NCBI RefSeq assembly: GCF_002243645.1
Contig: NZ_CP017704.1
Coordinates: 3,552,001-3,616,000 of the forward strand
Origin: Peribacillus simplex NBRC 15720 = DSM 1321
GTDB lineage: Bacteria > Bacillota > Bacilli > Bacillales > DSM-1321
Length of the DNA stretch: 64,000 bases
Direction: 5' to 3'
The notes under the pieces were generated by a model. That model worked only from the letters and a program-made list of their open reading frames with translations. It was not told the origin of the DNA and ran no database searches. The position numbers and the translations under genes were made by a program. Numbering within the stretch: the stretch's first letter is position 1; every line of letters begins with the position of its first letter. Of the stretch, positions 33,439-42,251 are shown in pieces.

Positions 33439-35220
33439 ATGAATGAAAAAGCCAGAAATGGGGTGAATGCTTTGGTTGATTTATTACCGTCGCTGTTTGA
33501 AAAAGTTGGGATCATCGTAATTGCTGCATTCCTGCTTTCTTATATGAAACCCTTTCGGCAAATGATAGGCCATGAACATGAAATGTCAAAGAAAATCATG
33601 TTTATCGCACTTTTTGGAACATTCGGCATCATAAGTAACTATACAGGAATCGAAATCGGGAATCATGCCATGCCAGAGGGTGATTGGCATGCTGAGATTG
33701 CTCCCGATAATGCGATTGCCAATACACGGATCATGGGCGTGGCTATCGGCGGTCTGCTTGGGGGCCCATTTGTTGGGTTAGGAGTAGGTTTGATTGCGGG
33801 GCTTCACCGTTATTTTCTCGGGGGTTTTACGGCGGGAGCTTGTGCGATCGCCGCGATTTTGGCTGGGGTCTTATCGGGGTTTTTGGGGAAAAGGCGCCGA
33901 AAGCATGGGACGATCACCCCTTGGTTTGCTCTTCCCATTTGCATGACCTTGGAAGCGATCCAAATGGGCATCATCCTGGTGACTGCCAAACCATTTGAAA
34001 GGTCGTGGGAGCTCGTACAAGTAATCGGACTTCCAATGATCATCATCAACGGTTTCGGGACTTTACTATTCATGCTCATCATTCAGTCGATCACGAGGGA
34101 CGAAGCACGGACGCGGGCGGTACAAACGAATCTTGCGTTCCTGATTGCTGATCAGACATTGCCCTTTTTCCGGCAAGGTCTGAATCAAACTTCATGCAAG
34201 AGAATCGCCCAAATCATCTTGGGGCTGACTGAAGCCGACGCCGTGGCCATTACCAATGAACATAGTGTACTTGCCCATGTGGGTGCTGCGTCAGATCACC
34301 ATGTCCCTAAGGTGGGAATAGCGACAGGCTTAACGAAAAAAGCACTTGAACAAGGAAAAATCATCGTGGCCAAAACAAAAAAGGATATTTATTGTTTTCA
34401 TGATCAATGCCCATTGCAAGCGGCAGTGGTCCTGCCGTTGCAGGTCCAACAGAAAACGGTCGGGACTTTGAAGATGTATTTCAAGCATCCGGATAAATTA
34501 AGCCAAGTGGAACAAGAGTTAGCTGAAGGGTTGGCAAAACTATTTTCTACTCAATTGGAACTCGCTAAAGCGGAAATGCAAACGAAATTATTGAAAGATG
34601 CTGAAATTAAGGCATTACAGGCACAGGTCCACCCTCATTTTTTATTCAATGCAATCAATACGATATCCGTTTTATGCCGGACGGATGTCGAGAAGGCAAG
34701 AAATTTATTGCAGGAGCTCAGTGCCTTCTTTCGCTCTAATTTACAAGGGGCCCGACAAATACTGGTGCCGCTAGAAAAGGAATTGGAGCATGTCAACGCT
34801 TATTTATCCCTGGAGCAGGCACGTTTTCCAGATAAATATCATATCGACTATCGCATTGAGCCAAGGCTTAAGGAAGTTCTCATCCCTCCATTCACGTTGC
34901 AGCCACTTGTTGAGAATGCGGTACACCATGCATTTTCACACGTGAAAAGCAAAGGTGAAATCATCATTCACGCATACTTTAAGGACGATACGATGCGCAT
35001 TGTTGTGGAAGATAACGGAAAAGGGATTTCAAGCGGGAGAATAGATGAATTGGGTAAGCATGCTGTAGAATCGATTAAAGGTACAGGAACGGCCCTTCAT
35101 AATATCAGTGAACGGCTGGAAGGGATCTATAAAGGCCATGCCAGCCTCACGATAGAAAGTGAAACGGGGCACGGAACACAAGTGAAAATATCAATACCAC
35201 TCAACGAAAAAGGAGCATAA
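33439..35220 (+). CDS. LytS/BtsS-type sensor histidine kinase
   Basis: A 593-aa membrane kinase: 5TM-5TMR-LYT sensor (about 15-215, with NYTGIEIGNHAMP and RIMGVAIGGLLGGPFVGLGVGL), GAF domain (about 245-360), His-kinase dimerisation box (QVHPHFLFNAINTI, phospho-His near 399) and HATPase (NAVHHAF; EDNGKGI; GTGTALHNISERL). The start at 33439 gives 593 residues, in the usual range for the family; upstream in-frame ATGs precede poorly conserved sequence. It is paired with a LytTR regulator 7 bp downstream. With the CstA-type gene next, it resembles the pyruvate-sensing LytS/BtsS systems. Confidence 0.9.
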   Translation: MNEKARNGVNALVDLLPSLFEKVGIIVIAAFLLSYMKPFRQMIGHEHEMSKKIMFIALFGTFGIISNYTGIEIGNHAMPEGDWHAEIAPDNAIANTRIMGVAIGGLLGGPFVGLGVGLIAGLHRYFLGGFTAGACAIAAILAGVLSGFLGKRRRKHGTITPWFALPICMTLEAIQMGIILVTAKPFERSWELVQVIGLPMIIINGFGTLLFMLIIQSITRDEARTRAVQTNLAFLIADQTLPFFRQGLNQTSCKRIAQIILGLTEADAVAITNEHSVLAHVGAASDHHVPKVGIATGLTKKALEQGKIIVAKTKKDIYCFHDQCPLQAAVVLPLQVQQKTVGTLKMYFKHPDKLSQVEQELAEGLAKLFSTQLELAKAEMQTKLLKDAEIKALQAQVHPHFLFNAINTISVLCRTDVEKARNLLQELSAFFRSNLQGARQILVPLEKELEHVNAYLSLEQARFPDKYHIDYRIEPRLKEVLIPPFTLQPLVENAVHHAFSHVKSKGEIIIHAYFKDDTMRIVVEDNGKGISSGRIDELGKHAVESIKGTGTALHNISERLEGIYKGHASLTIESETGHGTQVKISIPLNEKGA

Positions 35221-35227
35221 GTCAACG

Positions 35228-35974
35228 ATGTTGAAAGCATTTATCGTAGAGGATGAACCACTGGCAAGAGATGAATTGAAATATCTACTGAAGAGAAGCA
35301 GGCAAGTTGAAGTCGTGGGTGAGGCCGAGGGGATGGAAGATGCCATGAGGGATATCTCCCGTCTTAAGCCTGAACTTGTCTTTTTGGACATTGAGCTTGC
35401 AGAGGGCAATGGTTTACATTTGGCTAAGCAATTGGCGGAACTTGACCCGGCACCATCGCTCATTTTTGCGACCGCCTATGATGAGTTTGCCCTCCAAGCC
35501 TTCGAGTTATATGCATTTGATTATCTATTAAAGCCATTTAATGAAAAAAGGATTCGTCAAACATTGGATAAGCTCATGAAGCAGCGTCAAATTGGGGAAG
35601 ATGAATCAGGGACAGCACCTCCCGCCAGCCGAACGGCGGTGGAACAGACAGGTAAATTGCCTGTAGTGATAGATGATCGGATCGTTCTGATCGACCGGGA
35701 CACTATTTTATTCATTGGTCTCATGGAAGGAAAGACGATCATTAAAACCGAAGAAAATGAATATAAAATCGGTGACCCTCTCATCGTGCTTGAAAGGAAG
35801 CTCGATAAGCGCTCATTTTTACGGGTGCATCGCGGTTTTATCGTGAATGTCATCCATATATCGGAAATACAGCCTTGGTTCAACTCGACTTATAATCTCA
35901 TTATGAGTGACGGATCAAACATTCCGGTAAGCCGCACGTATGTGAAGGAGCTAAAGCAGCTTATTGGTTTTTAA
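35228..35974 (+). CDS. LytTR-family response regulator
   Basis: A 248-aa regulator: receiver domain (phospho-Asp in LVFLDIELAEGNG; FATAYDEFALQAFE; LLKPF) and a C-terminal LytTR DNA-binding domain (LRVHRGFIVNVIHISEIQ; IPVSRTYVKELKQL). LytTR proteins bind paired direct repeats; two such repeats lie between this gene and cstA. It is cotranscribed with the sensor kinase. Confidence 0.93.
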   Translation: MLKAFIVEDEPLARDELKYLLKRSRQVEVVGEAEGMEDAMRDISRLKPELVFLDIELAEGNGLHLAKQLAELDPAPSLIFATAYDEFALQAFELYAFDYLLKPFNEKRIRQTLDKLMKQRQIGEDESGTAPPASRTAVEQTGKLPVVIDDRIVLIDRDTILFIGLMEGKTIIKTEENEYKIGDPLIVLERKLDKRSFLRVHRGFIVNVIHISEIQPWFNSTYNLIMSDGSNIPVSRTYVKELKQLIGF

Positions 35975-35987
35975 AAATTTTCATAAT

Positions 35988-36044
35988 TCTGCATTTTAGC
36001 TTCTTCATAATGCAGTCCATCCCCCGATATCTGCATTATAGCTT
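35988..36044 (+). promoter_or_regulatory. Direct-repeat operator (likely LytTR site) upstream of cstA
   Basis: TCTGCATTTTAGCTT (35988-36002) and TCTGCATTATAGCTT (36030-36044) differ by one base and start 42 bp apart (four helical turns). An inverted copy of the core, ATAATGCAG, lies at 36007-36015. The second repeat ends 71 bp before the cstA start. Confidence 0.7.
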
Positions 36045-36115
36045 GAAAACCCATTGAAGCCGCTTTCATTGTGATATCATTTTTTTACGATGTAAGAAAT
36101 AGAGGGGGTTCAAAT

Positions 36116-37909
36116 ATGAATGCGGTTACAATTGTCATAGGCTCCATTTGTATATTAATGATTGCCTACCGTTTATACGGGACATTCATAGCACTCAAAG
36201 TATTAAAACTCGATGATTCCAAGCCGACTCCGGCCCATAAATTAGAAGATGGAAAAGATTATGTTCCAACAAATAAATGGGTGGCATTCGGCCACCATTT
36301 TGCAGCCATTGCAGCGGCTGGTCCTTTGGTGGGGCCGATCCTTGCTGCACAATTCGGCTATTTGCCAAGTTTATTATGGCTTTTGATCGGGGCTGTAATC
36401 GGGGGAGCCGTCCATGATGCCGTCGTGCTTTTCGCGTCGATGCGTAAAGACGGCAAATCCCTTTCGGAAGTTGCGAAAGAAGAACTTGGACCTGTAGCAG
36501 GTTTCTGTACAGGACTTGCGATGCTTTTTATCATTACGATCACGATGGCAGGACTTTCAATGGTCGTTCTGCATGCTTTGGAAAATAATCCATGGGGAAC
36601 GTTTGCTGTCGGGATCACCATCCCCATCGCCATGGGGGTAGGGCTTTACCATAAAAAAACCGGCAACCTGAAAGGGGCGACCATCGTCGGGTTCGCGCTC
36701 ATCATGGCCGGGATTTTACTTGGTCCGAACATTCAAGGAACGGCACTTGGTGAATTATTGACACTTGAAGCGAGCACACTTGCCATCATTTTGCCGATCT
36801 ATGCTTTCTTCGCTGCCGCATTGCCTGTTTGGCTGCTGCTGGCACCTCGTGATTACTTGAGTACATTTATGAAAATCGGTGTATTTGCCGCATTGATTAT
36901 CGGCGTTTTCGTGGTGAATCCTGAAATCCAATTTCCTGCGTTTACCGAATTCATTAATGGCGGGGGCCCGATTGTAGCCGGTCCTGTTTGGCCATTCATT
37001 TCAATAACCATCGCCTGTGGGGCGATTTCAGGATTCCATGCATTTGTCGGATCAGGCACAACTCCAAAAATGTTAAACCGTTGGAGTGATATCAAATCCG
37101 TTGGTTTCGGAGCGATGCTTGTCGAATGTGTCGTTGCCATCATGGCTTTGATTGCTGCGGTTTCGCTGCAGCCAGGGGATTATTTTGCGATTAACTCTTC
37201 ACCTGAAGTGTTTCAAACTTTAGGTATGGAAACCGTACATCTTAACGAACTTAGTGAAGAAATCGGCATTGATCTGGAGGGACGGACAGGCGGGGCAGTT
37301 ACACTTGCTGTCGGCATGACCTATATTTTTACCGAAATACCCTTCTTTGACAAACTGGCTTCGTTTTTCTTCCAATTCGTCATCATGTTCGAGGCGGTGT
37401 TCATATTAACCGCAATCGATTCGGGGACACGTGTTGCCCGTTATTTAATCCAGGACTTCTTCGGGGAGTTCTATAAACCATTAAAAAGGGTCGACTGGTT
37501 GCCGGGTAACATCTTCGCCAGCGCGTTAGCCTGCTTTATCTGGGGATATCTACTTTACTCTGGGGACATTGGTTCGATCTGGGCACTCTTTGGCGTATCC
37601 AACCAGCTCATGGCTTCGATTGGACTCATCATCGGTGCGACCGTCGTATTGAAAATTGCAGACAAACGCTGGTATATCTGGACATGCCTCGTACCCCTTG
37701 CCTACTTATATGTAACGGTTAATGTAGCAGGGTACTGGATGGTGAAAAACGTATACCTGAACCCGGACTCTGCAGGATTCAGCATCTTGAACGGAATATT
37801 ATCGATCACCATGTTATGCCTAGGATTGGTCATTCTCATTTCGGCCTTGAAAAAATGGCGGGAGCTTTGGAAAATTCCGCAAGCGGAACTACTGAAAAGA
37901 TCAGCATAA
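36116..37909 (+). CDS. cstA: CstA-family transporter (pyruvate/peptide)
   Basis: A 597-aa membrane protein with about 15-16 TM segments of the carbon-starvation CstA family: FGHHFAAIAAAGPLVGPILA, GAVHDAVVLFASMRKDGKSL, and FHAFVGSGTTPKMLN are typical. In E. coli, CstA and its relative BtsT import pyruvate and BtsT is controlled by a LytS/LytTR pair. The same trio here, with a direct-repeat operator in between, supports pyruvate uptake; peptide uptake is the alternative. ATG 36116 follows GAGGGGG. A terminator follows. Confidence 0.92.
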   Translation: MNAVTIVIGSICILMIAYRLYGTFIALKVLKLDDSKPTPAHKLEDGKDYVPTNKWVAFGHHFAAIAAAGPLVGPILAAQFGYLPSLLWLLIGAVIGGAVHDAVVLFASMRKDGKSLSEVAKEELGPVAGFCTGLAMLFIITITMAGLSMVVLHALENNPWGTFAVGITIPIAMGVGLYHKKTGNLKGATIVGFALIMAGILLGPNIQGTALGELLTLEASTLAIILPIYAFFAAALPVWLLLAPRDYLSTFMKIGVFAALIIGVFVVNPEIQFPAFTEFINGGGPIVAGPVWPFISITIACGAISGFHAFVGSGTTPKMLNRWSDIKSVGFGAMLVECVVAIMALIAAVSLQPGDYFAINSSPEVFQTLGMETVHLNELSEEIGIDLEGRTGGAVTLAVGMTYIFTEIPFFDKLASFFFQFVIMFEAVFILTAIDSGTRVARYLIQDFFGEFYKPLKRVDWLPGNIFASALACFIWGYLLYSGDIGSIWALFGVSNQLMASIGLIIGATVVLKIADKRWYIWTCLVPLAYLYVTVNVAGYWMVKNVYLNPDSAGFSILNGILSITMLCLGLVILISALKKWRELWKIPQAELLKRSA

Positions 37910-37919
37910 GCATAAAAAG

Positions 37920-37946
37920 ATCCGGGCGGAAGCTGCCCGGATTTTT
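37920..37946 (+). terminator. Terminator of cstA
   Basis: ATCCGGGC / GCCCGGAT, loop GGAAGCT, T5. Confidence 0.85.
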
Positions 37947-38073
37947 GTTCGTTGCGAATGTTAGAAAATGCTCTCATTTTCGTTTTCCTTAAAATTAGAC
38001 ACAAAAACCTGAAAAAGGAAAGTATCAATAACCCCAACTTTGTTAATGATAGCAAATGAGGAGGTGTGATAAG

Positions 38074-38229
38074 ATGGCAAAAGATGTTCTATGTGAAGTG
38101 AATAATTGTAAATTTTGGGATTCTGGAAACAAATGCAGTGCAGAAGCTATTTATGTTGTAAGTCATAAAGGGAATCAAGCATCAAATAGCAAAGAAACGG
38201 ATTGCAAAACATTTGATCCAGAAATTTAA
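38074..38229 (+). CDS. DUF1540 protein (51 aa, four conserved Cys)
   Basis: ATG 38074 after GAGGAGGTG. The 51-residue protein has the DUF1540 pattern: C-x5-C-x3-W ... C-x-A-x-x-I ... ETDC-x-TF (VLCEVNNCKFWDSGNKCSAE; KETDCKTFDPE). Such proteins are expected to bind a metal through the four Cys; in Bacillaceae they are often linked to spores. Monocistronic, with its own terminator. Confidence 0.85.
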   Translation: MAKDVLCEVNNCKFWDSGNKCSAEAIYVVSHKGNQASNSKETDCKTFDPEI

Positions 38230-38237
38230 ACCATCGG

Positions 38238-38266
38238 GGGTAACCATCAAACTGGTTACCCTTCTT
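38238..38266 (+). terminator. Terminator
   Basis: GGGTAACCA / TGGTTACCC, loop TCAAAC, then TTCTTT. Confidence 0.8.
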
Positions 38267-38352
38267 TCATATTTATTATTGATAATAAAAATCATTTTCA
38301 TTCAAGATTATAGAAATTCATTTTAATTTTCTTCATGAATAGGATATTTGGG

Positions 38353-38442
38353 CGATATATACGTGAGTTTGATCGATATACTCGTGAATTCGCACTATAC
38401 CCGTGAAACGCAATTTACACATGAATTTGAGCTACATACCTT
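38353..38442. repeat. Degenerate ~20-bp tandem repeat
   Basis: About four units: CGATATATACGTGAGTTTGA.., CGATATACTCGTGAATTCGC.., CTATACCCGTGAAACGCAA, TTTACACATGAATTTGAG, plus part of a fifth. The shared core is TATAC(C/T)CGTGAA. The units decay towards the right. No gene or hairpin explains it. Confidence 0.6.
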
Positions 38443-38449
38443 GAATCCT

Positions 38450-39088
38450 TCATTTCTTTACTTTTGAAATGGTGAGCCCATCACCGATTGGAATAAGCAG
38501 GGATTCCAATTTAGGATGATTGGCTACAGTTTCATTGAATGACTTCATAAATGCAGTATAATGTTTAGGTTTAGCATCCTGATCTGCGACACTGCCTCCT
38601 GCAAGTACGTTATCCATGACGATTAAAGCACCCGGTTCTGCCAGTTTAATGCAATATTGCAGGTAATTTTCATAATTGTCCTTGTCAGCATCTATAAAGA
38701 AAAAATCAAATTTCTTGTTATCACGAACGAGTTTTTCCAGGCTTTGCAGAGCTGCTCCGGTCATATATGATACTTGATCGCCAAAGCCAGCTTTGGATAG
38801 ATTGCCATAAGCTAAATTTGCGTAATCCTCCTTTAATTCAAGGGAGGTTAATTTTCCTTCGTTGCCGAATCCCCTGGCAAGGCAAATCCCGCTATAGCCC
38901 CCAAGAGCGCCTATTTCCAAAACATTTTTAGCTCCTGAAATGGATATAAGCATAGTAAGTAGTTTTCCAGATGAGGGAGATACCGATATGGACGGCATTC
39001 CGTTTTCTTGTATGGACGTAATGACTTCTTCCAAAATGTCATCTTTGATATAAAACACTGAATCGATATAACTGTTAATTTGTTTCAT
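38450..39088 (-). CDS. O-methyltransferase (SAM-dependent, family 3)
   Basis: A 212-aa class I methyltransferase of the caffeoyl-CoA/catechol O-MT group: SAM motif VLEIGALGGYSGICLA, FFFIDADKDNYENYL (metal-ligand Asp region) and VMDNVLAGGSV. The substrate is probably a catechol or phenol; not specified by sequence. Its start overlaps the end of the upstream gene by 14 bp, so they are translationally coupled. Confidence 0.9.
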   Translation of the reverse strand: MKQINSYIDSVFYIKDDILEEVITSIQENGMPSISVSPSSGKLLTMLISISGAKNVLEIGALGGYSGICLARGFGNEGKLTSLELKEDYANLAYGNLSKAGFGDQVSYMTGAALQSLEKLVRDNKKFDFFFIDADKDNYENYLQYCIKLAEPGALIVMDNVLAGGSVADQDAKPKHYTAFMKSFNETVANHPKLESLLIPIGDGLTISKVKK

Positions 39089-39413
39089 TCATTTCCATTC
39101 CTTTCTCACCATTATTGGAAGTTTCCTTCTTATCGGCTGCTTCATTTTCTTGTATTTCAAATAATTGAATGAATTCGTTGATTAACATATCAATGGCTTT
39201 TAATTCACCGACTAAGATTTGATTAATGGATTGAAATTCTGGTTTATCTAACTGTTCCTTAATGGTTGAACGTTTAAGATTCATCATTTCTAAAAAAGAA
39301 ATTGCTCTTCCGCGGCGAAACGTTTTTGGGCCACGATGGTGTGAACCATGCTCTTTTCCTTTGAAATACTCACTACCGTGATGTCCATCTTTTTTGAATT
39401 TTTCATTTCTCAT
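39075..39413 (-). CDS. Small His/Gly-rich N-terminus protein, unknown
   Basis: A 112-aa soluble protein: basic His/Gly-rich head (HHGSEYFKGKEHGSHHRGPK), a conserved helical middle (RRGRAISFLEMMNLKRSTIK; QILVGELKAIDMLINEF) and an acidic tail. Relatives in Bacillus have been labelled 2-keto-3-deoxygluconate kinase, which the length and motifs do not support. The ATG at 39413 has AAAGAGG; a longer reading would run through the operator palindromes. It is coupled to the methyltransferase gene. Confidence 0.75.
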   Translation of the reverse strand: MRNEKFKKDGHHGSEYFKGKEHGSHHRGPKTFRRGRAISFLEMMNLKRSTIKEQLDKPEFQSINQILVGELKAIDMLINEFIQLFEIQENEAADKKETSNNGEKGMEMNETN

Positions 39414-39430
39414 GTAAAAACCTCTTTCTG

Positions 39431-39494
39431 TGTATACGTTTGTATACAATTTTTATCCTAGGTTAAATGTATACATATGTATACAAAGTGTCAA
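39431..39494 (-). promoter_or_regulatory. Promoter with two TGTATAC-N4-GTATACA operators
   Basis: Two 18-bp perfect palindromes: TGTATACGTTTGTATACA (39431-39448; arms exact, 4-bp centre) and TGTATACATATGTATACA (39468-39485). The second lies exactly between a minus-strand -35 TTGACA (39489-39494) and -10 TACATT (39466-39471), 17 bp apart. A dimeric repressor there would silence the methyltransferase operon. The TetR protein encoded at 39652 is one candidate. Confidence 0.7.
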
Positions 39495-39651
39495 CTGATA
39501 ATCAAATAGAAAATCAAAATGCAGTTTATAAAAAGTTTGTCTAAATTGTGAATTCGTTATTAAGAGAAGTAAAAAAGTACTTACATCTAAAGAAATTTTT
39601 TTGCTATAGTTACAAATAGACCGGTTGGTATGGCGGGGGTGTGCTACGGAA

Positions 39652-40212
39652 ATGGATACAAAATCGTTGATAATCGACCATGCAACGATTCTTTTTCAAC
39701 AAAAAGGATATAAAGGTGTTGGACTAAGCGAAATCTTAAAAGTATGTAATGTTACGAAAGGTTCGCTTTATCACCATTTTCCTAATGGAAAAGAGGAATT
39801 ATTAATTGCTTGCCTTCATTCTTTGAATGAAGTAATTACGATGGATATCGTGGATATTTTTGAACGATATCCGACAACGTTAGAAGCGACAAATTCTATG
39901 ATTGAAAAGTTAATCGTCAATTTAGAAAGTGAAGGGACGATTACGGGTTACACATTTAGCAGCATGGTAAGTGAAATGGCCACATTAAGCGATCCTGTAC
40001 GAAAGGCTTGCGCCGAACTATATGCGAAAATTCAAGGGATTTATTTTAAAAAGCTAATGGAAGATGGATATTCAAAAGAGTTAGCTTCCAATATTGCATT
40101 GATGATGACAGCCTCTATCGAAGGGGCAATGATGCTTTGTTTGGCCGAAACATCGGCAAAGCCGCTAAAAGTAATTTCGCAATTGTTACCCAATATATTG
40201 AAGGAGTTTTAA
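39652..40212 (+). CDS. TetR/AcrR-family regulator (LmrA/YxaF-like)
   Basis: A 186-aa TetR repressor: HTH (IDHATILFQQKGYKGVGLSE then ILKVCNVTKGSLYHHFP, about 8-50) and a helical ligand domain. Directly followed (3 bp) by an EmrB/QacA-type efflux gene, as LmrA is with LmrB in B. subtilis. A degenerate TAGACC-type inverted motif (ATAGACCGGTTGGTAT, about 39616-39632) just upstream could be its own operator. ATG 39652 is preferred over an upstream GTG or ATG in the same frame because family similarity starts there. Confidence 0.9.
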   Translation: MDTKSLIIDHATILFQQKGYKGVGLSEILKVCNVTKGSLYHHFPNGKEELLIACLHSLNEVITMDIVDIFERYPTTLEATNSMIEKLIVNLESEGTITGYTFSSMVSEMATLSDPVRKACAELYAKIQGIYFKKLMEDGYSKELASNIALMMTASIEGAMMLCLAETSAKPLKVISQLLPNILKEF

Positions 40213-40215
40213 CAA

Positions 40216-41604
40216 GTGGATAATAAAAATATTAAAACAGGACCGATAATGGCTGCTCTTTTGGTAGCAGGCTTTGTTGGGCTATTTAGTGAAACCGCAT
40301 TGAACATCGCCTTAGGTGAATTGAGCCACATTTTTGGCGTGGATGCGACGACAATACAGTGGCTTGCAACAGGCTACTTTTTAACGCTTGGTATTTTAGT
40401 GCCAGTAACAGGAATTTTAATGCAAAAATTCACGACACGCCAAATGTTCATGGCGTCTTTATTTTTTTCGGTCATCGGAACGGTCATCGCTGCAGTAGCG
40501 CCGGTTTTTAGCGTGTTATTGACAGCCCGTGTCATTCAGGCAGCTGGACTGGCGATCATTTTGCCGTTGACGCAAAGTGTCATTTTCACGATTTTCCCAC
40601 CGAATAAACGAGGCGGGGCAATGGGTGTGATGGGCTTAGTCATCTTGGCGGGTCCCGCATTCGGTCCTACATTAGCAGGGATGATTTTAGATACGTTATC
40701 ATGGCCTTGGATATTCTGGTTTACGATTCCGTTCTTGTTGTTCTCGCTTATCTTTGGCTATATCTATATTCCGAATGTCAATGAAACTCGACAAGTATCA
40801 ATCGATATCGTGTCAGTTGTGTTATCGACGATTGGTTTTGGTGGAGTTGTATACGGTGTAAGTGTAGGCGGGGATCATGGTTGGACGGATATGACGGTAA
40901 TTGGCACGATCATCGTTGGTTTGATCGCTCTCATTCTCTTTGCAATCCGTCAAACGAAGATGGAAAACCCAATGTTGAATTTAAAAGCATTCAAATACCC
41001 ACTATTTGTACTGGGCCTTGCGATGAACATGATTACATTCCTTAACATGTTATCGATGCTGGTAGTGTTACCAATGTATATGCAAATGGCGTTATTGGTG
41101 TCTGCGTTCGCTACTGGGCTGATCATGCTGCCAGGCAGTCTATTAAACTGTGTTTTTGCCCCAATAATCGGCAAGCTATTTGATAAATATGGACCTCGTG
41201 CCGTGATTACACCAGGAACGATTCTAGTTGTCATTGGCTACGGGCTATATGCAATGTATGGAACAGACACAGCACTATGGATCATGGTTGTTACGCATAT
41301 CGTGATGATGCTTGGTATAGGCATGGTACTTGCTTCAGTACAAACGAATACATTGAATGCATTGCCAAAACAGTTCTATCCGGATGGCATTGCGATTACG
41401 CAAACATCTCAACAAGTATCAGGGGCAATTGGGATAGCGGTCATGGTTTCGCTATTCTCTGCGAACCAAAATGGCTACATGACTGATGTGGCAAATGATT
41501 TACCGGCAGCTGCTGCCTCAGGTTCATCACTTGTATTTAAAATTAGTTTGATTTTCGCCATCGTGAATGTGGTGCTTTCATTGTTCATGAAAAAACCGAA
41601 ATAA
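40216..41604 (+). CDS. MFS multidrug efflux transporter, DHA2 (LmrB/EmrB-like)
   Basis: A 462-aa membrane protein with about 14 TM segments of the drug:H+ antiporter-2 family; motif-rich N-half (IQWLATGYFLTLGILVPVTG; LTARVIQAAGLAIILPLTQS) and motif C-like GPAFGPTLAG in TM5. GTG start after GGAG, three bases after the TetR stop, so the two are coupled and the pump should be induced by the TetR ligand. Exports drugs or toxic metabolites; the methyltransferase operon next door might make or modify such a compound. Confidence 0.92.
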   Translation: MDNKNIKTGPIMAALLVAGFVGLFSETALNIALGELSHIFGVDATTIQWLATGYFLTLGILVPVTGILMQKFTTRQMFMASLFFSVIGTVIAAVAPVFSVLLTARVIQAAGLAIILPLTQSVIFTIFPPNKRGGAMGVMGLVILAGPAFGPTLAGMILDTLSWPWIFWFTIPFLLFSLIFGYIYIPNVNETRQVSIDIVSVVLSTIGFGGVVYGVSVGGDHGWTDMTVIGTIIVGLIALILFAIRQTKMENPMLNLKAFKYPLFVLGLAMNMITFLNMLSMLVVLPMYMQMALLVSAFATGLIMLPGSLLNCVFAPIIGKLFDKYGPRAVITPGTILVVIGYGLYAMYGTDTALWIMVVTHIVMMLGIGMVLASVQTNTLNALPKQFYPDGIAITQTSQQVSGAIGIAVMVSLFSANQNGYMTDVANDLPAAAASGSSLVFKISLIFAIVNVVLSLFMKKPK

Positions 41605-41640
41605 CATCTGCTCAAAAGTACAAATTAGATTATGAATAGA

Positions 41641-41675
41641 AAAACAGATCACCATTCCAACGGGTGATCTGTTTT
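41641..41675. terminator. Bidirectional terminator
   Basis: AAAACAGATCACC / GGTGATCTGTTTT stem between convergent genes. Confidence 0.88.
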
Positions 41676-42118
41676 CAATTTTGAACTTTACTAAGTAAGT
41701 CCAAAAGCTGTTGTTTTTCCGTCTCATTCAAGTTGGCAAACTGTGATGCCTGAAAATGCTCTTGTTTTGGAACAACTTCATGGAAAAACTCTTTTCCTTC
41801 CTCAGTCAATGAAAGGTATTTTGTTTTCCATTCCTGTTCCCGTTTAATCAATCCCAACTCTTCCATTTTCCTTAATAGTTGAGTGATATTGCCTTTTGTC
41901 ACAAAAAGCTTGTTTGCCAGTTCTTGCTGAGACAATCGTTCATGGGAACCTACCTGAACCAAGATATCGAATTGGGCTGCCGATAGATTCCATTTCTTTA
42001 AATGTTGATTGGATTCCCGGATACTCTGGTTATATATACGTGTTATTCGGAACCATAACATTAAACCTAGTCGTTCCTCATTAATAGATGTAGAGGGATT
42101 CGTTGTGTTTTCTTTCAT
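41675..42118 (-). CDS. MarR-family regulator
   Basis: A 147-aa MarR protein: winged HTH (LSQQELANKLFVTKGNITQL then LRKMEELGLIKREQ, about 60-100). ATG 42118 follows GAGGTGAC; the GTG three codons up is less well placed. Its own promoter contains a 16-bp palindrome that is repeated, in the same position, in the promoter of the isochorismatase-fold gene at 44324, so both are likely under its control. Confidence 0.93.
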   Translation of the reverse strand: MKENTTNPSTSINEERLGLMLWFRITRIYNQSIRESNQHLKKWNLSAAQFDILVQVGSHERLSQQELANKLFVTKGNITQLLRKMEELGLIKREQEWKTKYLSLTEEGKEFFHEVVPKQEHFQASQFANLNETEKQQLLDLLSKVQN

Positions 42119-42150
42119 GAATGTCACCTCATTCTTTCTTTGTCACAATC

Positions 42151-42179
42151 AGTTTATGAATAAACTAATTTGGTGTCAA
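42151..42179 (-). promoter_or_regulatory. MarR promoter with operator
   Basis: Minus strand -35 TTGACA (42174-42179), 17-bp spacer, -10 TAAACT (42151-42156). AGTTTATGAATAAACT (42151-42166) is a perfect palindrome overlapping the -10 and spacer, consistent with autorepression. Confidence 0.75.
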
Positions 42180-42205
42180 ATGCAAAAACTTCCATCTTCG
42201 ATACA

Positions 42206-42241
42206 AAGAAACCAGTATTATCGTTTGATACTGGCTTCTTT
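42206..42241 (-). terminator. Terminator of ltrA-like gene
   Basis: Hairpin with CCAGTAT/ATACTGG core and AAGAA/TTCTT flanks. Confidence 0.55.
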
Positions 42242-42251
42242 GATTCCTTTA

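Noticed and set aside
38353-38442. CRISPR array
   Set aside because: Units are about 20 bp, adjoin each other without spacers and vary in sequence; no cas gene is near.
39075-39413. 2-keto-3-deoxygluconate kinase
   Set aside because: 112 residues without any kinase motif; the label sometimes used for relatives is not supported.
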